NCBI GenBank assembly: GCA_027625915.1 | Contig: JANTQA010000063.1 | Location: 3,348,001 to 3,412,000 of the forward strand | Direction: 5' to 3' | DNA from: Anaeramoeba flamelloides | Taxonomy: Eukaryota; Metamonada; Anaeramoebidae | DNA length: 64,000 nt | Shown: positions 21,426-33,667 of the stretch, one piece after another | How the letters are laid out: each line of letters begins with the position of its first letter | Numbering within the stretch: position 1 is the first letter of the stretch | The notes under the pieces: generated by a model | What the model saw: the letters and a program-made list of their open reading frames with translations, nothing else | What the model was told of the DNA's origin: nothing | The model's database searches: none | Program-made: the position numbers and the translations under genes

Positions 21426-24162
21426 GTTTGGAAATAATTCTTTTTTCTTAAAAACGAGGATGAAATTGAAAATCATATTTTTTTTTAATAATCTAGTTGA
21501 TTTTTATTTTGTTTTTTTTCTAATCAATTTTATTTTGTAAATTGGGTTAAGGTTTAGAATTCCAAAAAATAAAAAACAGATTATCTTTTTAGAGGTGTGG
21601 GTCAAGTTATTTTGAATCTTAGTTGATCAATGTCAACTCCCAATTTATTGTAAAAGTGTGAATTTGTTTTAATGATAATTATTTTTTTTTCCAAATTTGA
21701 ATTCCATGGGTGTAAGATAAATAGGTAGGGGGGGTAAGTTAAAAAAGAAATGGATCATGGGTATTCCAGAGAAATTTTTTATAATTTTTGTTTTTTTTTT
21801 TTGATAAGGTATGTTTGTTTTTATTTTTAAAAAACTGTTGTTCAAATAATACATTGAGAAAAGGTTAAACTGTGTTTCCAAATAAAAAGTGTGTTTTTTT
21901 ATTATATAAAACCCAAACATCAACCGATCAAAGAAACCAACAATAAACCCGAATTAAATATGGTATTGGTTTATTAAAGTTGTATTATTTAAAAATAAAT
22001 TGGGAAAATAAAGGATCAAATTAGAAAAAGTTGTCTGAAAAAATAGAGTTACTTTTTATACAATATTTTTACCAATCAAAAATATCAAATAATTCCAAAA
22101 AACTGAGAAAATTTCTATAAATTTCATCCTTATTCATTTATAAATCCACAAGTTACAGAAAATAATCAAAGGAATTTACTTTTAAAATTGGTTTTGACTA
22201 AAGTAGACTATTGGTGGTGAATTAGATGTTACCTTGGAACAAGAAGAGAAAAAAAGCACATATTGTCTCTTCAAACACTGATGATAAACTTTTTTCATGT
22301 GTTTTTTGATCACTGTAATCGGAAAAATGATGTTTACTAATTGTGTGTTTACCGTTTTTGAAAAAAAGAGAAACAAAAAAAGTGAAGCATGGTTTTTCAT
22401 TAGGAAGATTAATAAAACCACAAAATGATAGGTAAAATCAATTTCAAGAAGAAAGAAATTAACTTCAAAGTATAATACATCTATGGTATTTTCACACCAA
22501 TCAACAAAACATTATTTAAATCTTCTTTTATATAGGAATGTATGAGAGTTGTTTTTTGTGATCTTCAAAATAGTCAATTTTTTTGAAAATGTTTAAAGAT
22601 TGATCATTTGAAAGAAAAGCCTATAGCAAAAGAAAATATAATAAAAACTATTTTTGTGTTTAACCACTCTTTTGAATCTTTCATCATTAATTTTTTTATT
22701 GTCGTAAGAGATCTTGCTTTTTGTTTTTAAATTTCTATTAATTTTCCCAATTAACAATTGTGTTGGACTTTTTTTTTTTTTTCTTATTCACTTTTTTTCT
22801 CAAAGACCAGTAAAAAGGAATTCGAAAAGTGAAAAGATGGGTCAATAGAATTTTTAACAGTTCAAAAAATCTCTTTACGAAGCAAACTTTCGATTTACTA
22901 AAGTTTCCTTCTCTTGATTACATTTTCTTTCGAAACCCTTTCTACTCTTAAAAGGGCGTTATTTTTGCTTTGAAGCAAAAATCTAAATCACATCATCTTT
23001 TCTAATAAGAAAGTTCCAGAAAACAATTTTTTCCCTTTAAATTTCAAAGAATAGTAATAATACTCCATAGGTAGAGATCACGTTTTACACCAAAAAATAA
23101 AGCGATTGTTTCAAGAAATGTTTAAAATAAAATCATTTCAAAATTATCAATGAACACACAAATACAAGACAACTCAATTACAATCGAAAAGGTCAACAAA
23201 ATGTAAAGGTCTATCATAACTAAAAAAAATTTTACCAACATAATCAAAAAAATTCCACTTAGTTAGAGAGATTGGATTATACTGAGTTTATTAGATCTTG
23301 TCTTGTGAGTTATTAATTTCCCCAAGTTATAGAAAATGTAAAGTTAGGGTGTGTCTTTATATCTTGAATACTGTCTCTGAGATTTTATGAGAATTTCAAA
23401 AATCTAGTGATATGGTCAAATTACCTTTTTTCACAAGAAATTTTTCTTTCAAGATAAACATATTGAATGTTTTAAAAGATTAGGTTAATTTACAATGTAA
23501 AAATAAAGCAAGGTTTTTCCAAATAAAGTAAATTTCGTAATTTGAAATGTTTAGAAATTTCAATTTTTGGAAAATTAATTCTTTCCAAAAAATAGGTTGT
23601 AAAGACCAAATTTCAACATCCCAAGTAGAAAGGAAAAGGTCAAAAAATGTATATGTAATCCGAGAATATTACTTTTGCAAAAAAAAAAAAAGCTTATATT
23701 GCTTTCCAATTACTTGCAGGTGTTGAAGAGAACGATCAGTTTTTTATGTTTTGAAAAGTATCAGAAAGAATTATGAAAAAAAATTTGGAAAGGTAAGACA
23801 CAAAAAAAAAAAGATGTGTATGTTGTAATGTTTCTTTGATTTTGCTTTTTACAAATTTTCTTTTTTCAAATTAGATCTCATGTAGGTTTTAATACCAACT
23901 CAAGGACACGTTGAATGGATTATAATTAATTTTGGTTTGTTAAACGACCCCACCTTTCTTCAAAAGTAATAGAAAAAATATGCAAAAATCAAAAAAGCCA
24001 ATTATTTTATTTGAAAAAATATAATTAGTCATCAAAGCAATCGTGTAATATGGCCGCTGTGTTGTTTCCTTTTACTATAGTCACTAAGTAAAAATTTCCT
24101 TAAAGAGAAATAGTTCCAAATAAAATTTCATTTTTTTTTCCTTGTAATTATTTTCTTTTTTC

Positions 24163-26389
24163 ATGTTAAACTCAAAATCAAATACTAATAATATTTTACC
24201 TTTTAAAAGACGATTTATCCGAACACAAAGATTACGATACCAAACTCATCTCCCAAAGATTTTAACTGTTGAAACTAATGTTGTTTCTTCTGGCGTTAAC
24301 TCCAAATCAAGCGGTATTGATGACGAAGTCAAAAAAGCTTTTCCAAATTTATACGGAAGACCAGTTTTCAAATTTGAAAAGAACAAAGCTGAAAAAATTG
24401 AACACAAAGCAATTAAAGTAAATACCTTTTATTAATTTCTTTTTTTTTTTTTTGTTTTTATATTATATTTTTTTTTCAAATATACCTCTTTTTGAAGGAA
24501 AAATAAATAGAAAATTTGTTTTTTTTCGAAATTTGTTTTGTCAATTGAAATAATGTTTTTACAAAAACCCAATATTTCAAAATACTAACAAAATAAATTC
24601 CAAAGAAAGAAACAACCTTTTCAAGATTTGTTTGCAAAAAAAAATAAATTTCAAGTTAAAAATTCACGTATTCTCACCTTTACTTTTTTTTTTCAAAAAT
24701 AATTCTTTTCTCGAAATACCTCAAATTAAAATAATTATTTATAGGTAGGAATTGTATTCAGTGGAGGACCAGCCCCAGGTGGCCACAATGTAATTGTTGG
24801 ACTTTATGATCTCATCAAGAGCCACAACAAAAACTCCGAAGTGTGGGGTATCTACCATTCCATGACTGGCTTATACGAAGAAAGTTACATTGTCTTGAAT
24901 GACGAAATCATTGATCAATACAGAAACATTGGAGGATTTAATATGATCTTAACAGGCCGAAAATACACCGATCCAGATCTTGCCTTACCTGCATTTTCAA
25001 AGTTTTGCAAAACTTCAGGGCTGAACGCACTTGTTGTTGTTGGTGGTGACGGCTCTAACACAAGAGCTGCAGAATTGGCCGAATACTTGTGCCAAAAGAA
25101 TCAAGACGTGCAAGTTGTTGGAATCCCAAAGACAATCGACGGCGATATTAAAAACAGATTTATTGAAACCTCATTTGGTTTGTATTTTTGATTACCTTTT
25201 TTCCCTCTACTTTTTAATAAATTAACAAAAATTTCAAAAAAGCAAAACCATTTCTAAATTTGCAATTTTCACAAACTAAAATTCTTTCTTTCTCTTAATA
25301 TTCTACAATCTCATTCCAACTGCATTTTTTTGGAAAAAATTCAAATTCAAAATTATAGGATTTGATACTGCAACCAAAGTGTACAGCCAACTAATTGGTA
25401 ATATTATGATTGATGCACTGAGCTCAGAAAAATATTGGCATTTCATTAAAGTGATGGGAAGGTCTGCAAGTCACGTTGCCTTAGAGTGTGCCCTTAAGAC
25501 GCACCCTAACATGGTTTTAATTGGCGAAGAGATTGAGAAGCAAAACAAAACGTTAAATGATGTCATCTGCGACATTTGTGATTTGATTGAGGAAAGAAGC
25601 AAAAAGGGGTTAAAGCATGGTGTCTTGATCATCCCCGAGGGATTGATTGAATTTATTCCTGAATTTAGCGTTTTGATTAACGAGTGTAACCAAATCGTAA
25701 AGGAAAACAAAGACCGAGAAGAAAGATGGACACGAGAGGAAATGTTGGAGAAATTAAAAGGGAACTCGTTGAAATTATATAGCAGCCTCCCAAAGGGTAT
25801 TGCCCGAGAATTGTTATATTCGAAAGATTGGTGCGGCGACATCACATTGAGTAAAATTGCCACAGACAAGTTGCTGAAATGGTCTTGTCGAAAGGAATTG
25901 AAAAGAAGAAGCTACAAGGACTTCAACTGTATGACCCATTTCTTTGGCTACGAGGGAAGATGCGGCTACCCTTCAAACTTTGATTGCGATTACTGCTACG
26001 TCCTCGGTAACACAGCAGGTAGATTCATCGAATCTGGCATCACAGGCGTGATGTGCGGTGTCAACGGCACCTGGAAAAAGACCGAAGAATGGATCCCCTT
26101 CGGAATGCCATTCCCTGAAATGTTCCTCATGAAATCAAACGGATTCCAAAAGGGCCTCAACCCCGTTGCTAAACGAATCTTGGTCGACCTGAAAGGTGTC
26201 CCTTTCAAAACCTTATTGAAATACCGTGGAATTTGGAGAATGGACGACGATTACTATGCCTGCGGACCAATCCAATATCACGGAGACACAAAAGATGAAC
26301 GTACTATCACTTTATTGTTAGAACAACGAAATAAGAAAAATTGGATGAAAACTAAAGACGAAACCGAAGAATCGAAAAATGAAAACTAA
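24163..26389 (+). CDS. PFP: 6-phosphofructokinase of the pyrophosphate-dependent (PFP, long) clade
   Basis: Three exons, 24163-24417, 24745-25177 and 25359-26389, give 572 residues. The introns have donors GTAAAT and GTTTGT and TATAG acceptors, and the phases agree. The enzyme phosphorylates fructose 6-phosphate in cytosolic glycolysis. Visible motifs: GGPAPGGHN (92-100), GGDGSN (185-190), PKTIDGD (213-219, catalytic Asp217), MGRSASHVALECAL (262-275), IPEGL, and YEGRCGYPS. The N-terminus (RLRYQTHLPKIL) also matches long PFPs such as the plant beta subunit, so the start is sound. In PPi enzymes the GGD is followed by Asp; here it is Gly188, as in ATP-using enzymes, while Lys214 of PKT is kept. 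Trypanosome PFK, which uses ATP, has this same Gly plus Lys combination, so phosphate-donor choice is open. Exon 3 is markedly less AT-rich than its flanks, as expected for a highly expressed gene. Confidence 0.93.
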
Positions 26390-28982
26390 AAAATTGCAAT
26401 GTTAATGAAATTTTAATTTTTGCTTTTTTTGCCTTTTTCGTCTTTTTCTTTTTATTTTTCTTGTTTAATTTTTTGAATATTTTTTAAATGCATATTCTAA
26501 ATTTATTACCTTTTAGAATTATTAATACATTTAAATGGATACAAATTTTTTTACAAAATTGTTTATTTAATTATTAGTAATTTAGTTTATATTTTTTTAG
26601 AAATTAGATTTTAATTTATTTTTTTATTCGTAAATAAATACCAAATAATATTTTTTTTTTTGTTTTTTAAAATTTTATTTTTTTTATTTATTTATTTTAT
26701 GTGAAAAAGGAGTAATTATTGAAAATTTTTTCAAATAAAAAAGAGAACAAGAATAATTGAAATAATAGAAATAATAATAATAATACCACAATTTGCATGT
26801 CCAAATTAAATATATAAATATCAACTGTCATTAGGTTTTTTTTATTTTGAGAAATTCGAATAAATTTTAATAAATTTTCTTTTTATTCCAAAAATTAAAA
26901 AAAACCTAGGACAATTTCGTTAGGATTTCTTGAGTTTTCTGTTTTATCTGGAAAATCAATAAATTTTCGTTAGGTTTTTCTGAGTTTTCTATTTATTTGT
27001 GAAGTGTTCTAGGTTTTTTTGAGGTTTTCTATTTTATTTCGAAAATCTATTGATTTTCGTTCGGTTTTTTTACTTTTCGAAATAAACCGAAAATTTATTA
27101 AAATTTTCTGTTTATTTCAAAAAGTAAATAAAATCTAGAACACTTTATAAATAAATAGAAAACTCAAAAAAAACCTAACGAAAATCCATAGCTTTTATAA
27201 ATATATAGAAAACTCAAAAAACCTGGAACACTTAACATATAAAACAGTAAAACCACAATAAAACTAAGGTACTTTAAGACACTTGGGAACACCTCTCCTT
27301 AATTGAGTAAAATCTTTGATTTTGTTCTATTCTTTTGAAACCTGTAAAACATATGCACTTGATTGGGTTAGATGTCATTTGACGAAATTTCCTTTGAATC
27401 CCCAGAATAGGTAAAAACCAATAGAAAGATTACAAATTATAGATAAAAAAACCTACAATCAGTGAGTAATAATTGGTATTATGTTGAAGTTAGTTTTTTT
27501 TTATTTTGAAAGAACGTAGTGAAATCTTTTTTTATATTCTTTTAGTTACAAAAAAAAAAATAAACACTACTTCTCAGAATCAGGCACTAGGTACCCGAAT
27601 TTATATATAATTTCTTTATTATTTTATATCTTTTTTGTTTTCAATTTTTTATTCTTTCTTTTTCTATATTACCTCAAGTAAATTTATATTTTTGTGAAAG
27701 AATTAATAATTATTAATTATTTTTTTGTTATCTGTCATAATAATAAGGTACTTATTTTCAGAATAATTCCTTTCAATTTAACTTGATCAAAAACCTAAGG
27801 TATTTATTAACTTTGGAGAAACGTATTCTCATTATTAAAAGGCTCTGATTTTTCACAATTAAATTTTTCATCATAGGATCTTGATCTTTTTTATTTGGAT
27901 TTTTATATTGGAAAAGAAAAAGAAAACTTAATAACCTTTTTCATTTTTATGAAATTTAACTTTTAGTAATTTATGAAGGTTAATATGAACAAATTAAAGT
28001 GGATATTTGATATAAAGATTGCAGTAAAAAATTGGAGAAAGGAAAAAAAAAACCGGGCACTAGTTTTGTCAACAATGAAAAATATTATTGAAACATAACT
28101 AAAAAAATTTTTTTCAAAAAAATATCTCTAAATTTTTAGTTTTTTTCGAATACACTCATTTAATAAGCATTATTCTATTTTAAAATTTTGAAAAAGGTTT
28201 ATTACTTTATTAGGTATTAATGAAAATTGAAAAAAAAACAATGAAAGTTTTCAGTAATTACGTTTTTTTCATTTTTAATTGTAAAATACTTAAAAAATTT
28301 ATTTTACTTAGTAGAGACATAAATTTATATTAATTTTTTAATAGTCTAAAAAGAACCATATCTTTTCAATTTCAACATAAAATGAAATATTTCTTTCAAA
28401 TGATATCTCTAAATTAAATTGAAAAAATGTATTTTAACTATTTTTGAAATATTATTTATTTTATTATTTTTTTTTCATGAGTTTTAATGTATACTCCCTG
28501 ACTTTTTTCTAAAAATTATTTAAAAATTTAATATTGTTTCTTTCTTAATATTCAATCTAACTTTCTTTTGTTATAAATAATTTTTTAAAAATATATCCTA
28601 AAAAAAATTTTTTATTCTTGGAAGATTAGGAATTTTGAAAGAAAGGATATTTGAATCTTAATGACTTTAATATATAACTATCTTTGCTTAATTACATAAA
28701 ATTATCATACATTTAAAAAAATTATTTATTAAAGACACACAACTGAAATCAAATCGCGAGTTTTAGCTAACTTTAATTTTCTGAATTTATTTTTTTACTT
28801 GTAATGAGGTTTGTAAAATTTGGTGATTTGTATCTAAGTTGAATGGAGATAATTTTAAGTTGAATCGAAAAGGTATATTGCCCCATAAAATGTTAATTTA
28901 ACCATCTTCTTATCAATATAAGAAGATTTCTTTCTGTTTTTTTTTCAAAGAAAGTATTTTTTTGAAATCAATTGAAAAGAAA
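26390..28982. other. Intergenic DNA downstream of the phosphofructokinase gene
   Basis: AT-rich DNA holding the foldback repeat at 26832-27350 and otherwise nothing I can identify. No open frame looks coding. Confidence 0.5.
26832..27350 (-). repeat. Foldback repeat family, copy 2
   Basis: Same units as 14767-15210 but in reverse orientation: repeated CTATTGATTTTCGTT, GTTCTAGGTTTTTTTGAGG and GAAAACTCAAAAAAA, bounded by GTAAAATCTTTGATTTTG and TTCTTTTGAAACCTG. Many unit copies face each other, so the DNA can form nested hairpins. Confidence 0.65.
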
Positions 28983-28984
28983 AT

Positions 28985-29509
28985 AAATTCCAAAATTTTG
29001 GAATATTTTAAACAGTTGAAAGAACAACAATTCTGCATATTTAATTCAACTTAAAAATAATTTCGATTTTAAAAACTTATCATTTTTCCTCTAGTCTTTT
29101 TCTGTTTTAATTTCATTTTTTCCAGTAATTAATCTATTTTTTCAGATGGTATATTTTTTTTTTCGAGGGTTGATATAAGGTTAAGGTCAAGTTTTTTTCA
29201 ATATTAAAACCACATTTAATTTACTGAGGGTATATTATCATTTGATCGATGAATAATTGTTTGTGAAATATCAGCAAATATACCATAAAAATTTTCTATT
29301 CAACTCATTTCATCATTTTGGGAACAATATTTTAATTTTTTGGTTTTATATTTTTTCTTTTATTTGAATGAAAATGATTACTTATAAAAACATTAATACT
29401 ATGCAACTTAAATAAAATTTAATATTATGTTTAGAAATTAACAATAAATTGAGATTTTTTTTTACATCAATTTTTGTTTTTGGGCTTGTTAAATTTTTTC
29501 AATGGGGTT
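28985..29509 (-). mobile_element. TA-flanked 535-bp family, diverged copy
   Basis: Belongs to the subfamily with ATTCCAAAATTTTGG ends. It keeps the landmarks in order (AAACAGTTGAAAGAA, TTTGATCGATGAATAATTG, TTACTTATAAAAACATTAAT, AATAAATTGAG, ATGGGGTT) and resembles 44985-45514. The palindrome carries one change. It starts a cluster of three family members within 2 kb. Confidence 0.7.
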
Positions 29510-29873
29510 TATACTAAACTTTTACAAAATGGTTTTTAAAAGAAAAACTTTATTTTTGAAATTTCAAAATTGTAATCTATTAGTGCAGATTTCTTTTTTC
29601 CGATTTTTTTTTATTTTATGATTTTTTTTGATGCCTAATTCAGTTTTAATTTTAATATATATTACAAGATCTAGAACCACTAGATATAAAAATCAATTAT
29701 ACTACTGTTAATTGCAAAGTAAAAGGATCAAAATTTTCATTTAGCTTTCCAAAAAATCAAATTTCAAGAATTAAAATAAATCATCAAACTCCTAAATTCT
29801 AAAAGTAATCAACAGAATAATTTAAGTTTCTTTTAAGTATTAAAAAAATTGAAATTTTATACGATTTAAAATA

Positions 29874-30406
29874 AACTAAAATTCAAAATTTTCCACACAG
29901 CTAAAACGTTCCCAACAATCACAATAATACAATTTCATTGAAATTGGAGATAATTTTGATTTTTGTAAAATATGAAAATCATTTTTTCATCTTTTAGTTT
30001 TTTGTTTTCATTTCATTGTTTGAATTACGTAATTTGTTTCGTTGGATCAAAAATTTTTTGAGCAATTGATATTATGATTAAAGTCAAGTTGTTCAAAATA
30101 GAAGAACTCAAATAAAATTAGTTGGTAGTATCTAACCATTTGATCGATCAATAATCCTAATAGAACTGCAACATATTTACTAATGTATTTTTTTGTTTTG
30201 CTCTCTCCAAAATTTTTGACACACCCTTCATTTATTTGTATTGATAATTATTTATTTATTGTTTTAGGAGTATTGTAATTTATGAAGAAGTGTTAACATT
30301 TCAATTAGTGAATGGTTCTAATTTGGTAAATCTTCTTGAATTGATTAAATAAGTTTTTTTCTTCACAAATTGAATTTTGGTGTGTTAAAAATTTTGAATT
30401 GGGGTT
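29874..30406 (-). mobile_element. TA-flanked 535-bp family, copy (533 bp)
   Basis: It runs from AACTAAAATTCAAAATTTTC to TTTTGAATTGGGGTT between TA dinucleotides, with TTTGATCGATCAATAATCC inside. It is very similar to the copy at 47163-47699 in reverse orientation. Confidence 0.85.
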
Positions 30407-30492
30407 TATAATTTAGACAAGATGAATGAAAATGTTATTCTATTTATTTTGTAACAAATACTAATGTTATTCAAACAGTAACAATGAAACTA

Positions 30493-31027
30493 AACTAAAA
30501 TTCAAAATTTCCCCAAATACATAAAATGTTCCAAAGAATCACAATAATTCAATTTCATTCAAATTGGAAATAATTTTGATTTTTCTTAAAATATGAAAAA
30601 AATTTTTTCATCTTTTCGTTTTTTGTTTTGATTTCATTTTGAGAATTACTTAATTTGTTTTGTTGGATCAAATTTTTTTTCAATAATTGATTTTATATAA
30701 GAGTTGAGTGGTTCCAAATAGAAGAACTCATATAAAATTAATTTTTACTATCTAACCTTTTGATCGATCAATATTCCAAATAGAATTTCAACAAATTTAC
30801 TAATGAATTTGTTTGTTTTGCTCTCTCCAAAATTTTTAACTACACTCTTGATTTATTAGTATTGAAAAAAAATTTTTTTTTGTTTTGTGAGTATTGTAAT
30901 TTATATATAAGTGTGAACATTTCAATTAGTGAATTGTTCTAATTTGGTATTTTTTCTTGAATTGATTAAATAAATTTTTAGCTTCACAAATCGAATTTTG
31001 ATGTGTTAAAAAATTTGAATTGGGGTT
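30493..31027 (-). mobile_element. TA-flanked 535-bp family, copy (535 bp)
   Basis: It runs from AACTAAAATTCAAAATTTCC to TTTGAATTGGGGTT between TA dinucleotides, with TTTTGATCGATCAATATTCC inside. It has the same orientation as its neighbour 87 bp away; the two differ at many positions, so they are separate insertions rather than a recent tandem duplication. Confidence 0.85.
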
Positions 31028-32097
31028 TAGAAAAATTATAGTGATTTCTATTGAATTTTTATTTGTTCTTCAATTGGAGATCAAAATGAAGAAAATCGTT
31101 TTTCATAAAAGTTACAGTCTTTCCAGACATACATAATTTTTTTTTATCAAATATTTTTCATATTTTGATTTATTTTTTTTTCAGAATATTACATTTCTTA
31201 TTTAGATTAAAAAAAATAAATTAAAAGATGAAACATATGTGATAAAAAAATTTTAGGGTAGGCTTGTAATAGTTGTGATCAGAGAAATAAAGTTTTTCAA
31301 TTTCGAAAAAAATAAATTGATTGGCTACTTTTACTTGATAAGAATACCAACTATAGTGTATTTTCCCCTTTCTTTTTCCTTTATGTTCATTCTTTCTTCA
31401 AAGGTCATTTATAAAAATAATTGATTTTTGAAAAAAATATAGGTATCCTTTTTTCGAAATCAAGTTTATTTTGATAAATAATAATATTAATGATTTTCTT
31501 TCAAAAAAAAGATCCACACATCTTTACTAGTGATAATGGATCACAAATCTATTATTAATATTAAATAAAATTGGGAAATTTTAATTTATGAACATGGGTA
31601 AATATAGAAAAGAAAAACTCCTCCCTTCAATAATAATAATAATAAAAAATAGTATTTATTTTTTTAATTTGTTTAACAGACCTTTGTGGAAAAAGAAAAA
31701 ACAAAAACTTGTACTATGAGATCATATTAATTCATAAATGTGTATCACCGATGTTTGATATATAGATAAAAAGTAAACAATTATTCAATAACTTTACTAA
31801 AAATCCAATTCAAATGAAAAAATAATAATTAGAATGAAAATGAAAAGGAAAAGAATATATAAAAATCACTAGTAAAAAAAAAACAACTTTCATAAATAAG
31901 AAGAATTATATTTTTTTTTGTCTTGTTTATTTGTTGATTATTTGATGTTCTTTGGTCCAATAAGTTTCAAATCAACATTATATCCTAAATTCAATCTTCT
32001 GGGTTACAATTGGAGTATCAACAAATCAAAGTACACACAATTGGAAATCTTAGTTATTTCAAGAAGAATTTCCTTACGTCATTCAAATCGGATTGTA
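31028..32097. other. Intergenic DNA with one weak open frame
   Basis: A plus-strand frame at 31918-32256 begins with TTG and runs into the MITE at 32098, so its end is transposon sequence. The part before the insertion (about 60 codons, including FGPISFKSTLYPKFNLLG) has somewhat mixed composition and could be an old exon. I see no domain. Confidence 0.3.
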
Positions 32098-32498
32098 CAG
32101 TCGATCCAAATCTACCTTGAAATTTTATCAATATCAAATTTTGATGTTGATATAGATTTTGAAAAAGTTAAATATAAGAATAACAAAGCTCATATGGAAA
32201 AAAAAAAATTCCAAATGAGAAATATACAAGAATTTTTTCTGATTTTCAAAAAATAAATTTTCAGAATCCAAAATGTCTCTAAATATCTAAAATTCATTGA
32301 TAAAACGTATAAAATTTTCTCTAGAAAAAATGAAACATTTTTTCGATCAGTATCATTAGTGTATTTTTCATCTCAACTTGTAGCGGAAAAAAGATTTTCA
32401 ATATGATCTTTCTAATTCTTATAGTCAACTTTTTAAAAATCTAAATCAACATCAAAATTTGATATTGAAAAAATTTCACTGTAGCCTTGGATCGACTG
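32098..32498. mobile_element. MITE with CAGTCGATCC ends, 401 bp
   Basis: It begins CAGTCGATCCAAATCTACC and ends with the near reverse complement (GTAGCCTTGGATCGACTG). TA flanks it at 32096-32097 and 32499-32500. The arms (about 70 bp) include ATCAAATTTTGATGTTGATA and its complement. CAGT termini with TA target fit a Tc1/mariner-derived MITE. No gene inside. Confidence 0.8.
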
Positions 32499-32665
32499 TA
32501 TCAAGGTACTCTCGATATAGTTTATACAAGATTCAAATATCCTCTTGAAATCACAAAGATTTATAATTAATACTTTAAAAATTATTTTGGATATTCACTC
32601 AATTTTGTACATCAATGACTATTATTTAGATTCCCAAAAAATAAACCAAATAGGAATTTTTCCCT

Positions 32666-32807
32666 TTATAATTCAAAAAGTAAACCAAGTAAAGAAGAAG
32701 TAATTGTACCAAATATTATCGTTAAGATCAAGAAATAAATGATTTTTTTGTAACAAAATTTCTTCGTCAATTTTTTAATTATTTTGTTTTTCAATTTTTT
32801 TCTCGGT
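32666..32807 (-). pseudogene. Orphan copy of the F-box gene's terminal membrane exon
   Basis: The frame ending at TAA 32668 encodes a basic stretch, then KKIIYFLILTIIFGTITSS, matching KKIIYSLFLSVTFGIITFFF at the end of the F-box gene at 17288. Nucleotide similarity continues over about 110 bp, including AGTAAAGAAGAA. A TTTTTACAG acceptor at its upstream edge is in place. I find no F-box or other exon of a second gene near it, so it is probably a partial duplication, though upstream exons could have escaped notice. Confidence 0.55.
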
Positions 32808-33133
32808 CTGTAAAAATATTATGCCATGATATATTCCACTTTACATCTTAATTTAAACACACCTTTCCTTTATTTAAGAAATGGTTTGAATTCTTCAATT
32901 ACCAATAAAATCTAATAGTCAAATTTCGAAAAATGTTTTTACACCCCAAATAAACATAAACTTTTAGACAATAAAAATAAAATGTCTATTTATCCTTTCC
33001 AAAAATACTTATTGGAAACAACTATTCATGTAGACTGACAAATTGTGAACTTAAGATTTGAAGGGAAAAAAAGATTTTTAAAAAATTTCAAATGAGAAAT
33101 TATTTTTTTAATTTTTTGAGATTCTTTTGAAAA

Positions 33134-33667
33134 ATGTTCAAATTTTTAGCTTGTGTCCTAACATTTTTACTCGTTTCACAAAGCTTTGAAAAGGAAACGA
33201 ACCCAAACTTGTTCACTACAAACCAACCGCGAATTAGCATCCCTAGCTCCTTACCAAGCACTACAACGAGTGCCGCCCCCACCCCTAGTACACAAACGGT
33301 AAGTACAATCACTGTCGACTATTCTGGAGAAGAAGGGTGTGGTAACGCAGAACAGAAAACGTACACAGACAAGGAATGTACAATTTACACAGAAGGATCT
33401 CTGGCTATTATCTACACAGCCATTAACGAAACGGACTATACACAGGTAATTTTTCCTGACAACGAATGCCAATCTGTTCCTACGTCCACTAAAAACTTCA
33501 AAAAAGGAGAGTGTTCTTATAACGAAGACATGGATGTGTACTTAAAGGCTACTTACACCATTTCCAGTAATGATGACGATGATGGAGACAAAACTTCTTC
33601 TGCTACAGTCTTATTTTCTGCATTCTGTTTTGTTTTTAGTCTCGTCATTTTGATTCTAAATTTATAA
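33134..33667 (+). CDS. Small secreted, probably GPI-anchored surface protein
   Basis: A 177-residue intronless ORF starting at ATG with an AAAA context. Residues 1-17 form a signal peptide (FKFLACVLTFLLVSQS). Residues about 33-60 are Ser/Thr/Pro-rich and likely glycosylated. The folded part has four cysteines (69, 82, 112, 127), enough for two disulfides, plus an NET glycosylation site. An acidic run (residues 147-150) is followed by small residues and a C-terminal hydrophobic tail (158-177) with no cytoplasmic end, the layout of a GPI signal. Composition is clearly less AT-rich than the flanks. No family recognised; role at the cell surface is inference. Confidence 0.8.
   Translation: MFKFLACVLTFLLVSQSFEKETNPNLFTTNQPRISIPSSLPSTTTSAAPTPSTQTVSTITVDYSGEEGCGNAEQKTYTDKECTIYTEGSLAIIYTAINETDYTQVIFPDNECQSVPTSTKNFKKGECSYNEDMDVYLKATYTISSNDDDDGDKTSSATVLFSAFCFVFSLVILILNL

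Larger units (their letters stand above)
18706..24162. other. Repeat-bearing intergenic region
   Basis: Apart from the elements listed separately, this region holds AT-rich DNA without a gene I can support. A 25-bp inverted pair (TTTTGCTTGGTAGGGGTTTT at 18850 and its complement ending at 19777) brackets the transposon at 19089 and may be the ends of an older element that received it. A perfect hairpin, TTTTTGCTTTGAAGCAAAAA, lies near 22965. A minus-strand open frame at 22182-22421 has no recognisable domain. The last kilobase before 24163 is presumably the promoter region of the phosphofructokinase gene. Confidence 0.5.
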
